The position numbers were made by a program, and so were the translations under genes. Positions 18,253 to 28,711 of a stretch of 64,000 nucleotides of DNA are shown here, piece after piece (the first letter of the stretch is position 1; each line of letters begins with the position of its first letter). The stretch spans positions 1-64,000 of the forward strand of contig JAIPGF010000001.1 in the NCBI GenBank assembly GCA_021736205.1, written 5' to 3'. Source of the stretch: Candidatus Izemoplasma sp. GTDB taxonomy: Bacteria > Bacillota_I > Bacilli_A > Izemoplasmatales > Izemoplasmataceae. The notes under the pieces are model-generated. The model had not been told where the DNA came from. It made no database searches and saw only the letters and a program-made list of their open reading frames with translations.

Positions 18253-18398
18253 GGTCGCGTCGAGTAAGTGTACATACTAGTAATGATCACTAACAAGCCT
18301 CCTAAAATAATTTGATAGATACTCTCTAAATCAAATAGAATAAACGTTAAGATTGTCATGATGAAAAACCCCCAATAAAATATATGATAGTATTTCAT
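18249..18398 (-). CDS. 49-residue membrane protein between ftsZ and yggS
   Basis: A short frame with a good ribosome site (GAGGTGAAAGT before ATG) encodes 49 residues. Two hydrophobic stretches are separated by an acidic turn: IFYWGFFIMTILTFILF, then DLESIYQ, then IILGGLLVIITSMYTY. Its TGA overlaps the yggS ATG (ATGA arrangement), so it is translationally coupled to yggS. I do not recognise the family. The position inside the division cluster, next to an unusually short SepF, makes a division-related role possible. Confidence 0.7.
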   Translation of the reverse strand: MKYYHIFYWGFFIMTILTFILFDLESIYQIILGGLLVIITSMYTYSTRP

Positions 18399-18420
18399 AC
18401 TTTCACCTCAGTAAACTATT

Positions 18421-18440
18421 AAAAAAGCGCGTGAGCGCTT
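18421..18440 (-). terminator. Rho-independent terminator after ftsZ
   Basis: AAGCGC-TCAC-GCGCTTTTTT on the reverse strand, overlapping the ftsZ stop. Readthrough or a second promoter would be needed to express yggS-sepF. Confidence 0.75.
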
Positions 18441-19545
18441 ATTTAAATCGTGATTTTAACCAAGAAGGAATCGATGATTTTGTTGAGTCATCGTCTTCTT
18501 CATTTTTATCTGACGACTCATCATCTTTATCAATAGGTTTTCTATCACCATCGTAGTCTGTTGCTCCAATATCACTAAATTCGACTGATTTATTTTCGTC
18601 AAATCCCGTTGCAATAACAGTTACGATTACTTCTTCTTGAATATCTTCATTGATGGTTGTACCATAAATAATATTAATTTCAGTACTGCTTGAGTTTTGA
18701 ATTGCTTCAACAGCCTCATTTACTTCCCATAAAGCTATATCAACGCCACTTGAAATGTTAACAACAGCATCGGTAGCACCATCTATATTAGCATCTAATA
18801 ACGGAGAGTGTATGGCCTTTTTAGTAGCGTCAATTGCTCTATTTTCACCACTTGCAATACCAATCCCCATTAAAGCTGTTCCTTTGTCTTTCATGACGGT
18901 TTTAACGTCAGCAAAATCAACGTTGATGAGTCCGGGAACAGTTATTATTTCTGCGATACCCTGCACACCTTGACGTAGCACTTTATCAGCTTCTCTAAAT
19001 GCTTCTAACATGGATGTTGAACGATCAACAATATAAAGTAAACGATCATTTGGCACAACAATTAGTGTGTCAACATATGGTTTTAAGGCATCAAGTCCTT
19101 CAAGTGCTGTCGCAACACGGCGACGCCCTTCAAAACTAAATGGTTTTGTGACAATACCAATTGTTAAACACCCTTCTTCTTGGGCTATGCGGGCTATAAC
19201 AGGTGCAGCACCAGTTCCAGTTCCTCCACCCATACCAGACGTAATAAAGACCATATCTGTACCTTGGAGTAATTCATGGAGTTCATCTTCACTTTCAATG
19301 GCTGCTTTGCGTCCTACATCAGGATCCGCACCAGCGCCAAGACCACGGGTTAATAGTTTACCTATTTGTAGTCTTATGTTAGCTTTTGAAAGTCTGAGTA
19401 CTTGTGCATCTGTATTAATAGCGACAAATTCCACACCTTGAACCTCATTTTCAATCATTCGGTTCACAGCGTTTCCGCCACCGCCTCCAACACCGATTAC
19501 TTTAATTGTAGGCTTTTGGTTAAAATTTTCAGTAGATTCGAACAT
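18439..19545 (-). CDS. ftsZ: cell division protein FtsZ
   Basis: A tubulin-like GTPase forming the division ring. The start is the ATG at 19545, preceded by GGGGGT; a TTG at 19560 is less likely. The GTP-binding loop is [13 protein letters not shown], and the N-terminus [18 protein letters not shown] is canonical. The globular domain ends near residue 315, followed by a highly acidic linker (many Asp/Ser) and a C-terminal peptide [10 protein letters not shown] that matches the conserved tail bound by SepF. No ftsA is adjacent. Confidence 0.97.
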   Translation of the reverse strand: MFESTENFNQKPTIKVIGVGGGGGNAVNRMIENEVQGVEFVAINTDAQVLRLSKANIRLQIGKLLTRGLGAGADPDVGRKAAIESEDELHELLQGTDMVFITSGMGGGTGTGAAPVIARIAQEEGCLTIGIVTKPFSFEGRRRVATALEGLDALKPYVDTLIVVPNDRLLYIVDRSTSMLEAFREADKVLRQGVQGIAEIITVPGLINVDFADVKTVMKDKGTALMGIGIASGENRAIDATKKAIHSPLLDANIDGATDAVVNISSGVDIALWEVNEAVEAIQNSSSTEINIIYGTTINEDIQEEVIVTVIATGFDENKSVEFSDIGATDYDGDRKPIDKDDESSDKNEEDDDSTKSSIPSWLKSRFK

Positions 19546-19607
19546 GTTTAATACCCCCAATTAATTTCTTCTTATATTATAACACTAATTTTTCAATAAA
19601 TAAATGA

Positions 19608-20726
19608 TTATTTCGCTGTATTGTAGTATTTATTGAAAAATTCTTCTTTAAATTTTAATAACGTATCTGTTTTAATTGCTTGTCTGATATTTTGGGTTAA
19701 TGTTTTTAAGAAATATAAGTTATGATAACTAATAAGACGTGGGCCTAAATGCTCGTTAGCTTTAAAAAGGTGTCTTAGATAACTTTTGGTGTATGTTTGG
19801 CAGACTTTACAGTCACAGTTATCGTCTAACACACTATGATCATTTTCAAATACTTTGTTTTTAATACGCACACGTCCACGACTTGTCATTGCACTACCGT
19901 GACGTGCAAGACGTGTTGGATTAACACAATCAAACATATCAATCCCACGTATGACACCTTCAATGATATCATCCGGTGTCCCAACGCCCATTAAATAACG
20001 AGGTTTTTGCTTGGGTAAAACGTCTTTTAAGTCATCAAGTACATTGTACATTTCAGTTTTAGTTTCTCCCACACTAAGTCCACCAATCGAATAGCCATCA
20101 AAGTCCATATCGATTAAACTTTGTGCTGAAAGGTGTCTTAATTCTTTAAACGGGCCACCTTGAACAATGCCAAATAAGGCTTGTTTGTCGGGTTTTTGAT
20201 GGGCCTTTTTACCACGTTTAGCCCATCTTGTTGTTCGCTCGACACTTTGCTTCATATAGTTATAATCTGCATCAAATGGCGGACATTCATCAAAACTCAT
20301 TATAATATCTGCGCCAAGATTATTTTGAATGTGGATAGAGTCTTCAGGTCGCATAAAGAGACGTTCACCACTTTTATGATGTCGAAACTCGACCCCTTCT
20401 TCTGTGATGGTTCTATTATCGGATAAACTAAAGACTTGGTACCCACCACTATCTGTTAGTAATGCTTGGTCCCATTTCATAAAGCCTCTGATACCACCTT
20501 GCTCCTTCACAATATCATCACCTGGTTGGAGCCATAAATGATAGGTATTTCCTAAGATTAAACCATCGCTTACTTCTTTTATTTCATTGTTTTCTAATGT
20601 TTTTACTGTTGCTTTTGTACCAACCGGCATAAATATCGGCGTCTCAAATACCCCGTGCTCTGTGTATAGTTTACCTAATCTAGCACCGGTGTCTTTTTCT
20701 TCTTTTAGTAATTTGTAGTTAAACAT
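19608..20726 (-). CDS. tgt: queuine/preQ1 tRNA-ribosyltransferase (TGT)
   Basis: Tgt swaps guanine 34 for preQ1 in GUN-anticodon tRNAs. The nucleophile region [31 protein letters not shown] and the zinc site [16 protein letters not shown] are intact. The start is the ATG at 20726 after AAAGGTGAT, rather than the GTG at 20735. Together with queA (45166) and the preQ1-controlled transporter (25129) it suggests a queuosine pathway fed by imported preQ1; no queC-F genes are in the window. Confidence 0.96.
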   Translation of the reverse strand: MFNYKLLKEEKDTGARLGKLYTEHGVFETPIFMPVGTKATVKTLENNEIKEVSDGLILGNTYHLWLQPGDDIVKEQGGIRGFMKWDQALLTDSGGYQVFSLSDNRTITEEGVEFRHHKSGERLFMRPEDSIHIQNNLGADIIMSFDECPPFDADYNYMKQSVERTTRWAKRGKKAHQKPDKQALFGIVQGGPFKELRHLSAQSLIDMDFDGYSIGGLSVGETKTEMYNVLDDLKDVLPKQKPRYLMGVGTPDDIIEGVIRGIDMFDCVNPTRLARHGSAMTSRGRVRIKNKVFENDHSVLDDNCDCKVCQTYTKSYLRHLFKANEHLGPRLISYHNLYFLKTLTQNIRQAIKTDTLLKFKEEFFNKYYNTAK

Positions 20727-22002
20727 TTTTATCACCTTTTGTTAAGTTTCGTTTGGCGTTGGTAATCATGAGTTTAATGCGGTTCATTTGGTTAATTTCT
20801 GTGGCGCTTGTATCATAATCGATGGGAACTATATTGCTTTTAGGATAAGCTTTTTTTATCTTTTTAATCATTCCTTTACCTGCAATATGATTTGGTAAAC
20901 AGCCAAAAGGCTGTGTACAAATAATATTTGGGGCACCACTGTGAATCAGTTCAAGCATTTCTGCTGTGAGTAACCAGCCTTCCCCTACGTGCATGCCTTT
21001 TTTGATGAACCCCTCAGATAACTTTCGAAGTTCTTTATAGGTAGTAAAGACATTAAATCCATATTTTTTAAGTTGTTTGCGGACTTTATTACGTCTGTGT
21101 TCTATAAATTTAATTAAAAATTTATACGCATATTTACTAATCGTACTTCCACCATAGGTTTCAATATCATAAATAGATGAATCAAAGGTGTATAAGAAAA
21201 AATCGAGGATATTCGGTGTGATGACTTCACAGCCTTCGTTTCTTAATGTTTTTTCTAAATCGTTATTACCCAGAGGACTATATTTAACATATATTTCCCC
21301 CACAATACCAACTTTAGGTTTTTTAACACGTTTGTCCACGTCTATTTGGCTAAAGCGTTTAATAACGCGTTCAAATAATTTTTTAGGATGATAAAACACA
21401 CGTCTAGCAGGTTTGTAAAAGTAGGCATTTAAATACGTGTTGACCTCTTGGTAAACAACTTCTGTTTCTCCTTTATTTTTCTCATAGGGTGCTGTTTCAT
21501 TATATAGTTGCATCAATAAATCACCCATCATTAATGCGGTGATAAGTTTCATTAAAAGTGTGAGACTAACTCTGAATCCAGGGTTTTTTTCTAGTCCAAC
21601 CGCATTGACACTTATAATAGGGATAAACTCTAAATTAGCTTTCTTAAATGCTTTACGAATTAAACTGACATAATTACTTGCGCGACACCCTCCCCCTGTT
21701 TGGGTGATGATAACGGCTATTTTATGTTTATCAATATTATGGCGTTTGATATAATCAATAAACTGTCCAATCACAAGCATCGCTGGGACACAAATATCGT
21801 TATGAGAATATTTCATGCCTTCATGAATCACATCGAAATCAGTTGTTTTAATAACTTCTGCATCATACCCCTCACTTTTTAATGAATGGACAAAATATTC
21901 AAAATGATAAGGTGCCATGGCAGGAATTAAGATTTTATAATCATGTTTCATTTCTTTGGTAAATAATAATCTACCATCTTTATCGTACTTTAAAGTCGCC
22001 AT
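20719..22002 (-). CDS. 2-hydroxyacyl-CoA dehydratase-like protein, COG3581-type partner of the activase
   Basis: About 427 aa. Conserved features are the [20 protein letters not shown] block, [23 protein letters not shown] with a Cys, and [22 protein letters not shown] with a second Cys. These resemble the part of large activase-related proteins that carries iron-sulfur ligands. In many Clostridia this region is fused to the activase; here it is a separate gene overlapping tgt downstream and within 5 bp of the activase upstream. The start is ATG 22002 with AGGTGA. The exact reaction is unknown. Confidence 0.8.
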   Translation of the reverse strand: MATLKYDKDGRLLFTKEMKHDYKILIPAMAPYHFEYFVHSLKSEGYDAEVIKTTDFDVIHEGMKYSHNDICVPAMLVIGQFIDYIKRHNIDKHKIAVIITQTGGGCRASNYVSLIRKAFKKANLEFIPIISVNAVGLEKNPGFRVSLTLLMKLITALMMGDLLMQLYNETAPYEKNKGETEVVYQEVNTYLNAYFYKPARRVFYHPKKLFERVIKRFSQIDVDKRVKKPKVGIVGEIYVKYSPLGNNDLEKTLRNEGCEVITPNILDFFLYTFDSSIYDIETYGGSTISKYAYKFLIKFIEHRRNKVRKQLKKYGFNVFTTYKELRKLSEGFIKKGMHVGEGWLLTAEMLELIHSGAPNIICTQPFGCLPNHIAGKGMIKKIKKAYPKSNIVPIDYDTSATEINQMNRIKLMITNAKRNLTKGDKNV

Positions 22003-22006
22003 TTTG

Positions 22007-24934
22007 TCACCTAATTTCACTTGAAAGTAAACTTCGGATTCGAATGTTCGCAGATCCTAAGTTGTTTACTTCATCAATTTTAATTTGCGTGTAAAGTTTA
22101 TTGTTTTTATCTAAAATATCTTTTATTTCATCACCAGTAATCGCATCAAGTCCACAACCAAAGGAGACTAGTTGGATAAAGTGGGCGTTGTCTAATGTGG
22201 TAATAAACTTAGCACTATCATATAGTCTTGTGTGGTAAGTCCACTGATTTAAGACCTGTACCTGTGTTTGATTTGCGCGCATATTAATCGCATCTTCTGA
22301 AAGAACCACAACATCTAAACTACGGATGAGTTTGGGGATTCCATGGTTTACTTCGGGATCAATATGGTAAGGTCGTCCTGCAAGTAAGACTAGTGGTATG
22401 TCGTTGTCTTGCGCATATTGAATGGCTCTTGTTCCTTCGTTAAAGATTGATTTTCTATAATCATTATAAGCCGTTAAGGCTTTGTCATAGGCGTTTTTCA
22501 ACGCTTTTTTAGAAACGTATTGTTTTAGTTTATCACAGTTTAAAAAATCTTTGATAAAATATTTTTTATTGTTTAACGACAAATACGGATCGATGAATGT
22601 TTCTTCATTTAATACATCCATGTTGGCTTTGATTAACTCTGGATAAAATGCTACAACAGGGCAGTTGTATTCATTATCTCGGTAATCTTTTTCAATAACA
22701 TTATAGGGCATATTAGGATAAAAAATTAAATCAATGTCTTTTTGTCGTAAATTTTCAATGTGTCCATGGACTAACTTTGCTGGATAACAAGCCGTATCAC
22801 TTGGAATAGAGTTTTGTCCTAGTTCATACAATGATTTTGAAGAACGATCACTATAAACAACGTTAAATCCTAGTTCATCAAACAAGGTGAACCAAAAAGG
22901 AATGTTTTCATACATATTTAAAACTAGTGGTAACCCAATCGTTGGTGCATTGGTGTTTTTAGTAGGTTGTTTGTAGGTCATTAGTTTATCATATTTAAAA
23001 AGATATAAGTTAGGAATATCGTCTTTCGACTGTTTAATCCCAGCGCCTTTTTCACAGCGATTACCACTAATATAGCGTTTATTGTTAAAAATATTGATGG
23101 TTAGTTGACAGTGATTATTACAGAGTTTACAAACAGCATTTTTCTTATCGTAAGAAAAATGTTGTAACTCAGATAAGGTCAATATTGTACTTTTTTTAGA
23201 TGCATGTTTCATCGCGATTTTTGCAGCACCAAATGCGCCCATTAAACCGGCAATATTAGGACGTGTAACAGTGGTTCCAATTTCTTGTTCAAAGGCACGA
23301 AGAACGCCATCATTATAAAACGTTCCCCCTTGAACAATTATTTGTTCACCAAGGTCGCGTTTTACATCGGTTGTGCGAATAACTTTATATAAAGCATTTT
23401 TTACAACACTATACGCCAGACCGGCGCTAATATCGTTTGTTGATGCATTTTCTGCTTGTGCTTGTTTCACACCGCTATTCATAAAGACCGTACAACGGCT
23501 TCCTAAATCAACGGGCTCATCAGCATGAATGGCTAATTTGGCAAATGCTTTGATATCGTGCCCTAAGGATGTCGCAAATGTTTCTAAAAAGCTCCCACAG
23601 CCACTACTACATGCTTCATTTAGTAATATACTTGTAATTACATTGTTCTCTACTTTAAAACACTTCATATCTTGGCCACCAATATCAATGATAAAATCAA
23701 CATCTTTATTAAAATATTTAGCAGCTTCATAATGACAGATTGTTTCAACGTCACTGCCATCAAGATTAAAGGCATTTTTAATCAGTGCTTCTCCATATCC
23801 TGTGGAGAAGGCGCCTTTAATGATAGCTTTTTCAGGTTTTTTCTTGTAAATATCAATTAAAGCTTTCCTAACCAATTCAACAGGATTCCCTTTATTGTGA
23901 GAATAATACTGATATAAAATATCATAGGTTTCACTGAGTAATAATAGTTTGGTTGTGGTACTCCCAGCGTCAATTCCTAAATACATGTTGCCCTCATAAG
24001 TGGTTAAGTCTGCTTCTATTAATGAATTATTTTGATGTCGTTTTTGGAAAGTTTCATACGCTTCTTTATTTTTAAATAGCGGGGGAAGACGTTTTTTGGT
24101 ATGTCTTTTTTTCGACGACTGACGATAATCTTCAATCGTTTTAATAAATTTGTCTAAGTTATATTTAGTGGTTGCTTCTAATGCACAACCATAAGCGACA
24201 AACACTTCTCCATCTTCGGGGATAAAAACGTCTGTTAGATTAAGTGTTTCAATAAATCGTTTTCTAAGTTCACTTGAAAAAGAAAGGGGACCACCTAAGA
24301 AGGCAACTCTTCCTTTAATTGTTTTACCTTGTGATAAGCCAGCAATTGTTTGGTTGACAATGGCTTGATAAATACTAGCTGCAATATCGGTGTGATTTGC
24401 ACCTTGATTTAACAGCGGTTGAATATCACTTTTCGCAAAGACCCCACAACGTGAGGCAATTGGATGTATTTTATCATAGTCTTTAGCTAAGTCATTTAAT
24501 TCTTTTGGACTTTTGTTGATGAGTGTTGCCATTTGATCGATAAAAGCACCTGTCCCACCAGCACATGTTCCATTCATACGTTGTTCAATCGTACCGTTAT
24601 CAAAAAAAATGATTTTCGCATCTTCTCCACCAAGTTCAATACAACAATCGAATGTGTTCGCTTCTGCTTCTAAAGCAGTTGTTGCACTGATGACTTCTTG
24701 GGTAAATGATAGATCATTTTCTTTTGCTAAAAACATTCCGGCAGATCCCGTTATGTTTATATATAAATTAGTTGTTGTTGTTTTTTCTTTCATCGTATAA
24801 AGCAATTGAATTAGGGCATTTGTAATACTGCTTTTATGACGCATATACTCTTTGTGTACAATTGTATTGGTATCATCAAGAAGTACTGCTTTGATTGTCG
24901 TACTACCAATGTCAATTCCAATTTTTTCTGTCAT
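22007..24934 (-). CDS. 2-hydroxyacyl-CoA dehydratase activase-like protein (double ASKHA domain)
   Basis: 975 aa with two BadF/HgdC-type ATPase domains. The first starts KIGIDIGSTTIKAVLLDD and the second, near residue 320, MYLGIDAGSTTTKLLLLSE. Each carries cysteine-bearing nucleotide loops (NGTCAGGTGAFIDQMA; NEACSSGCGSFLETFA with GSRCTVFMNS), as in activators that hold a [4Fe-4S] cluster between subunits. The C-terminal third has a CxxCxxxC element (CKLCNNHCQL) and a domain ending at ARPYHIDPEVNHGI. Known activators use ATP to inject electrons into dehydratases, but no substrate-specific dehydratase is nearby. Confidence 0.85.
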   Translation of the reverse strand: MTEKIGIDIGSTTIKAVLLDDTNTIVHKEYMRHKSSITNALIQLLYTMKEKTTTTNLYINITGSAGMFLAKENDLSFTQEVISATTALEAEANTFDCCIELGGEDAKIIFFDNGTIEQRMNGTCAGGTGAFIDQMATLINKSPKELNDLAKDYDKIHPIASRCGVFAKSDIQPLLNQGANHTDIAASIYQAIVNQTIAGLSQGKTIKGRVAFLGGPLSFSSELRKRFIETLNLTDVFIPEDGEVFVAYGCALEATTKYNLDKFIKTIEDYRQSSKKRHTKKRLPPLFKNKEAYETFQKRHQNNSLIEADLTTYEGNMYLGIDAGSTTTKLLLLSETYDILYQYYSHNKGNPVELVRKALIDIYKKKPEKAIIKGAFSTGYGEALIKNAFNLDGSDVETICHYEAAKYFNKDVDFIIDIGGQDMKCFKVENNVITSILLNEACSSGCGSFLETFATSLGHDIKAFAKLAIHADEPVDLGSRCTVFMNSGVKQAQAENASTNDISAGLAYSVVKNALYKVIRTTDVKRDLGEQIIVQGGTFYNDGVLRAFEQEIGTTVTRPNIAGLMGAFGAAKIAMKHASKKSTILTLSELQHFSYDKKNAVCKLCNNHCQLTINIFNNKRYISGNRCEKGAGIKQSKDDIPNLYLFKYDKLMTYKQPTKNTNAPTIGLPLVLNMYENIPFWFTLFDELGFNVVYSDRSSKSLYELGQNSIPSDTACYPAKLVHGHIENLRQKDIDLIFYPNMPYNVIEKDYRDNEYNCPVVAFYPELIKANMDVLNEETFIDPYLSLNNKKYFIKDFLNCDKLKQYVSKKALKNAYDKALTAYNDYRKSIFNEGTRAIQYAQDNDIPLVLLAGRPYHIDPEVNHGIPKLIRSLDVVVLSEDAINMRANQTQVQVLNQWTYHTRLYDSAKFITTLDNAHFIQLVSFGCGLDAITGDEIKDILDKNNKLYTQIKIDEVNNLGSANIRIRSLLSSEIR

Positions 24935-25043
24935 ACTGTCATCACCACTTTTCTGTCTATCTCTATTTTACACGAATTTTGACTTTTTTTAAGGTTTTAT
25001 CAAGAAAAAATCGTTTAATTAACATTTTTCCATATTGAATAGG

Positions 25044-25072
25044 TTGACAATTCATAGGTCCTCCTATATTAT
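25044..25072 (+). promoter_or_regulatory. sigma-A-type promoter of the preQ1-controlled transporter
   Basis: TTGACA at 25044-25049, 17-bp spacer, TATTAT at 25067-25072. The transcript would start just before the preQ1 aptamer. Confidence 0.8.
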
Positions 25073-25082
25073 TTAAATGCTT

Positions 25083-25122
25083 ACGCAGTTCGAAACCATC
25101 CTGCGATATCAAAACTAGGAGG
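25083..25122 (+). promoter_or_regulatory. preQ1-I riboswitch
   Basis: Stem CGCAG/CTGCG encloses the loop TTCGAAACCATC and is followed by the A-rich tail ATATCAAAACTAGGAGG. This is the minimal H-type pseudoknot of the preQ1-I class, where the loop C pairs with the tail. The tail contains the ribosome-binding site AGGAGG, so ligand binding would block translation of the downstream transporter. Confidence 0.9.
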
Positions 25123-25128
25123 AATATA

Positions 25129-25821
25129 ATGAGTAATGAAATTTTATGGTTTTTGTTTGCCCTGTTAAACTTTATTTTAATTGTTGGGGTGTATAAATTA
25201 TTTGGAAAGACTGGCTTGTTTGCTTGGATTGCGCTTGGTACAATACTGGCGAATATTCAAGTAACAAAAACAGTTGATTTTGAATTTGGTGTTATTGGTT
25301 TTACCGCAACACTCGGTAATATTATGTATGGTACATTATTTCTTGTTACCGATGCACTCGGAGAGAAATATTCATTTAAAGAAGCGAAAAAAGCAGTGTA
25401 TATTGGGTTTTTTAGTTTGATCGCAACAGTATTAATTATGCAAGTTGCTTTATTATTTGAACCAAGTACACTTGATTTTGCGCACGATTCAATTGCAACA
25501 ATATTTGGGTTGCTACCCCGGATTGCAATTGGGAGTCTGACGGCTTATATTATATCACAGTTGTTAGATGTGCATGTGTTTAAGTTTATTAAACATAAAC
25601 TTCCTGAAGACAAATTTTTATTTGTCAGAAATAATGGATCAACACTTATTAGTCAACTTGTTGATACATCTATTTTTGTTCCAATTGCTTTTTTAGGTGT
25701 CTTACCACAAGAAATAATTTTCGATATTTTTTGGACAACCTATGTTATAAAAGTCATTGTTGCATTCATTGATACACCGTTTGTATATTTGATTAAACAC
25801 ATTCAACCACTTGAAGATTAA
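25129..25821 (+). CDS. queuosine precursor transporter, YhhQ/VUT family
   Basis: 230 aa with about six hydrophobic segments. LGNIMYGTLFLVTDALGEKYSFKEAKKAV and the late VDTSIFVPIAFLG and IDTPFVYLIK blocks match the YhhQ (DUF165) family that imports queuosine precursors. The riboswitch directly in front supports preQ1 or preQ0 as cargo. A terminator follows at once, so it is monocistronic. Confidence 0.93.
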   Translation: MSNEILWFLFALLNFILIVGVYKLFGKTGLFAWIALGTILANIQVTKTVDFEFGVIGFTATLGNIMYGTLFLVTDALGEKYSFKEAKKAVYIGFFSLIATVLIMQVALLFEPSTLDFAHDSIATIFGLLPRIAIGSLTAYIISQLLDVHVFKFIKHKLPEDKFLFVRNNGSTLISQLVDTSIFVPIAFLGVLPQEIIFDIFWTTYVIKVIVAFIDTPFVYLIKHIQPLED

Positions 25822-25841
25822 ATGCACTTTTGTGCATTTTT
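25820..25841 (+). terminator. Rho-independent terminator
   Basis: AAATGCAC-TTTT-GTGCATTTTT follows the transporter stop. Confidence 0.88.
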
Positions 25842-25853
25842 CTTTTGTTCTCA

Positions 25854-25882
25854 TTGAAAACGCTAACAATTTTTTGTATAAT
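25854..25882 (+). promoter_or_regulatory. promoter of the tryptophanase gene
   Basis: TTGAAA, 17-bp spacer, TATAAT, ending 43 bp before the ATG. Confidence 0.78.
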
Positions 25883-25925
25883 TAACCTTGAAATGACAAT
25901 TAAACTAGACAGGAAGAGTGATTAG

Positions 25926-27311
25926 ATGAAACAAGATTATGTAGCTCCCCCATATCGTATAAAGATGGTTGAACCCATCAAAATAACAACGCGTGGACAA
26001 CGTGTTAAGTTTTTAAAAGAAGCTGGGTATAACCCCTTTTCATTGCGTAGTGAAGATGTTTATATAGATCTTTTAACAGATAGTGGTACAGGGGCAATGA
26101 GTCATCATCAGTGGGCTGCTTTAATGCAAGGTGATGAAGCATATGCTGGCAGCCGTAGTTTTTATAAATTAGAAAAGACAGTTAAAGAGATTACGGGATA
26201 TAACTATTTTATTCCAGCACATCAAGGTCGCGGTGCTGAACAGGTAGTCTTACCACAACTTGTCACCCAAGAAAAGAGATATTTTATTTCAAATATGCAT
26301 TTTGATACAACGCGTGCACATGTTGAATTAGCAGGTGCTAGAGCAATTGATTGTGTTGTGGAAGCGTGTTTTGATACAGCAACATATCATCCCTTTAAAG
26401 GGAATTTTAATTTAGATAAATTAACGCAACTTATTGAAGAAAAAGGGGCGAAACACATCGCTGGTATTATTATGACAATCACCAACAACAGCGCTGGTGG
26501 ACAACCAGTAAGTTATAAAAATATGCAAGCGGTAAGAAAGATTGCAGATAAATATAATCTTAAAATTATCATTGATGGTGCTCGTTACGCTGAAAATGCT
26601 TATTTTATTAAACAGCGTGAAAAAGGCTTTACCAATATGTCTATTAGAGAAATCGCGAAAAAGACATTTGATTTAGGTGATATCTTCTTAATGAGTGCTA
26701 AGAAAGATGGTCTTTCTAATATCGGAGGCTTGATTGTAATTAAAGCTGATGAAACATTATACAATCAATGTCGCACCTATATTGTACCAATGGAAGGTTT
26801 TCCAACTTATGGTGGCTTAACAGGTCGCGATATGGAAGCGTTAGCTGTTGGATTAAATGAAGCACTTGACGAAAATTATATGCAGCACCGCCTAGACCAA
26901 GTTCGTTTTTTAGGAGATAAATTACAAGCTGCTGGTGTGCCTATTCAACACCCTGTTGGTGGTCATGCAGTATTTGTTGATTGTAAAAAGATTGCACCAC
27001 ATATCCCCTTTAATGAATTTCCCGCACAAGCAGTTACGAATGCCGTTTATATCGAAGCAGGTATTAGACCTGTTGAAATCGGAAGCTTTCTACTTGGGAG
27101 AGATCCAGATACGAATGAAAATTTGGAAAGTCCTCTGGAGTTAATGCGTTTAACAATTCCTAGACGGACATATACTTATAAACATTTAGACGTAGTGGCA
27201 AAGGCCGTTATAGCTGTTTATAAAAATAGGAATAATTTAACAGGACTAACGTTTGAGTATGAACCCCCTGTATTAAGACACTTTACCGCAAGACTAAAAC
27301 CAAAAAAATAA
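25926..27311 (+). CDS. tnaA: tryptophanase
   Basis: A PLP enzyme that splits tryptophan to indole, pyruvate and ammonia. The PLP lysine is in [47 protein letters not shown] and [10 protein letters not shown] are shared with both tryptophanase and tyrosine phenol-lyase. The C-terminal segment [16 protein letters not shown] matches tryptophanase; tyrosine phenol-lyase has an Arg-containing version (GVRSMERG) that binds the phenol ring. No tnaC-like leader peptide or tnaB permease is seen beside it. 461 aa. Confidence 0.9.
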   Translation: MKQDYVAPPYRIKMVEPIKITTRGQRVKFLKEAGYNPFSLRSEDVYIDLLTDSGTGAMSHHQWAALMQGDEAYAGSRSFYKLEKTVKEITGYNYFIPAHQGRGAEQVVLPQLVTQEKRYFISNMHFDTTRAHVELAGARAIDCVVEACFDTATYHPFKGNFNLDKLTQLIEEKGAKHIAGIIMTITNNSAGGQPVSYKNMQAVRKIADKYNLKIIIDGARYAENAYFIKQREKGFTNMSIREIAKKTFDLGDIFLMSAKKDGLSNIGGLIVIKADETLYNQCRTYIVPMEGFPTYGGLTGRDMEALAVGLNEALDENYMQHRLDQVRFLGDKLQAAGVPIQHPVGGHAVFVDCKKIAPHIPFNEFPAQAVTNAVYIEAGIRPVEIGSFLLGRDPDTNENLESPLELMRLTIPRRTYTYKHLDVVAKAVIAVYKNRNNLTGLTFEYEPPVLRHFTARLKPKK

Positions 27312-27371
27312 AAATAAGTCTTTATCTTTATTCAAAAAAAAATTATAATTAATTTATAAGGAGATGATTAA

Positions 27372-27704
27372 ATGGAAAAATTTACTAGAGAATATGTAGA
27401 AATGTGGCAACGTTGGAGTGATTTTGAAGGACGTTCAGATATTCGAGATTACTGGATGGCTGTCTTAGTTAATTTCATTATTTCACTACTATTGACTTTA
27501 ATAGGCCGTGCAATTGGATTCTTTAATACAATTAATGCATTATATGGATTAGCTGTTTTAATTCCTGGAATTGCATTGTTTATTCGACGTATGCACGATA
27601 TTGGTAAATCTGGGTGGAATATCCTGTGGGTATTTTTACCAATTATTGGCTGGATTTACCTGATTATATTACTTATTAAACCATCACAATCACAATCGGA
27701 ATAA
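27372..27704 (+). CDS. DUF805 family membrane protein
   Basis: 110 aa with a short amphipathic N-terminus (WQRWSDFEGRSDIRDYWMA) leading into three hydrophobic segments, and the family motif FIRRMHDIGKSGW before the last one. Function unknown. It has its own AAGGAG site and a strong terminator downstream. Confidence 0.88.
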   Translation: MEKFTREYVEMWQRWSDFEGRSDIRDYWMAVLVNFIISLLLTLIGRAIGFFNTINALYGLAVLIPGIALFIRRMHDIGKSGWNILWVFLPIIGWIYLIILLIKPSQSQSE

Positions 27705-27721
27705 AGGGAGATTATTTCGCT

Positions 27722-27755
27722 AAAAAGACAAATCGGAGACGATTTGTCTTTTTTT
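27722..27755 (+). terminator. Rho-independent terminator
   Basis: AAAAAGACAAATCG-GAGA-CGATTTGTCTTTTTTT, a 13-bp stem after the DUF805 gene. Confidence 0.9.
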
Positions 27756-27773
27756 CTAGTTTAATCTTTTTTT

Positions 27774-27815
27774 TTGATATTTATCACATACAACGCCTGT
27801 TTTCTTCTGTACAAT
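27774..27815 (+). promoter_or_regulatory. Fnr-type operator and -10 box of hcp
   Basis: TTGATATTTATCAC (27774-27787) fits the TTGAT-N4-ATCAA Fnr consensus with one mismatch. TACAAT at 27810-27815 gives a start site near 27822, placing the operator centre at about -41.5, the class II activation position. No -35 hexamer is evident. The same arrangement precedes the DUF438 operon at 44491. Confidence 0.72.
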
Positions 27816-27847
27816 GAATTCTGGACAACATACAAGGAGGAATAAGT

Positions 27848-28711
27848 ATGACAAACAAAATGTTTTGTTTTCAGTGTCAAGAAGCAGCCAATAATACCGA
27901 GTGTGAAGTTAATGGGAATATGTGGTAAAACACCACTACTTTCATCTTATATGGATACATTCAAATATGTGCTTAAAGGATTAGCCATTGTAGCTAACGA
28001 AACAAAAAAAGAAGGTCAAGATGTGTTAAAGTGAACCCTTTGTAAAGGACATTTTTAAAAAAAGGACAATCAACGCTTGAAGATGAAGTTGTGATATCGT
28101 GGGCTAGTGAAAAAGGCAGTGATTACTTAGAAAAATCATATGACGTTGGTGTCTTGGCAGTTGAAAATGAAGATATTCGTAGTGTCCAAGAAATCATTAT
28201 GACGGGGTTAATGGGACTTTCAGCCTACCATTCTCATGCGTATAAGTTAGGGCATACCGATGAATCTGTTTTTGATTTTACGAGAAAAGCCTTAATGGTT
28301 TTAGCTGATGAAACAAACACGCTTGAAGACTATATTTCACTAATTGATGAAACGGGAGAAATTGGTGTTAAGGCTATGGCAATACTTGATAAAGCCAATA
28401 CCACAACCTTTGGGAACCCTGAGATGTCATCTGTGAATATTGGGGTGGAAAACCGCCCGGGTATTTTAGTTAGCGGACATGATTTAAATGACATTAAACA
28501 ACCACTTGAACAAACCAAAAATAAAAGTATTGACATTTATACACATAGTGAGATGTGCCCAGCGCACTACTATCTTGATTTGAAAAAATATGAACATCTG
28601 TATGGTAATTATGGCAGTGCTTCGTATAATCAGAAAAAAGAATTTAAAGCATTTAATGGACCAATTTTATTTACGAAAATTGTTTAGTACCTCCTAGTGC
28701 TAATGATACCT
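27848..28711 (+). pseudogene. hcp: hybrid cluster protein (hydroxylamine reductase), N-terminal fragment
   Basis: Reads MTNKMFCFQCQEAANNTECE and, after a frameshift near 27914, GICGKTPLLSSYMDTFKYV, which carry the N-terminal iron-sulfur cysteines of Hcp. An in-frame TGA at ~28032 precedes a frame change before EDEVVISWASEKG. The frame from 28091 covers the middle region up to FNGPILFT, and a third shift near 28676 leads into NCLVPPSANDT, where homology stops. The remainder lies at 40248. Intact Hcp protects against nitric oxide and S-nitrosation. An AAGGAGG site and an Fnr-type promoter remain upstream. Confidence 0.92.

Noticed and set aside
25926-27311. Tyrosine phenol-lyase instead of tryptophanase.
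   Set aside because: The C-terminal segment [16 protein letters not shown] matches tryptophanase; the phenol-lyase Arg in this segment is absent.
27848-28711. hcp frameshifts as sequencing error.
   Set aside because: Neighbouring genes over tens of kb are intact, while both hcp halves carry several independent shifts and the gene is physically split. Decay is the simpler reading.
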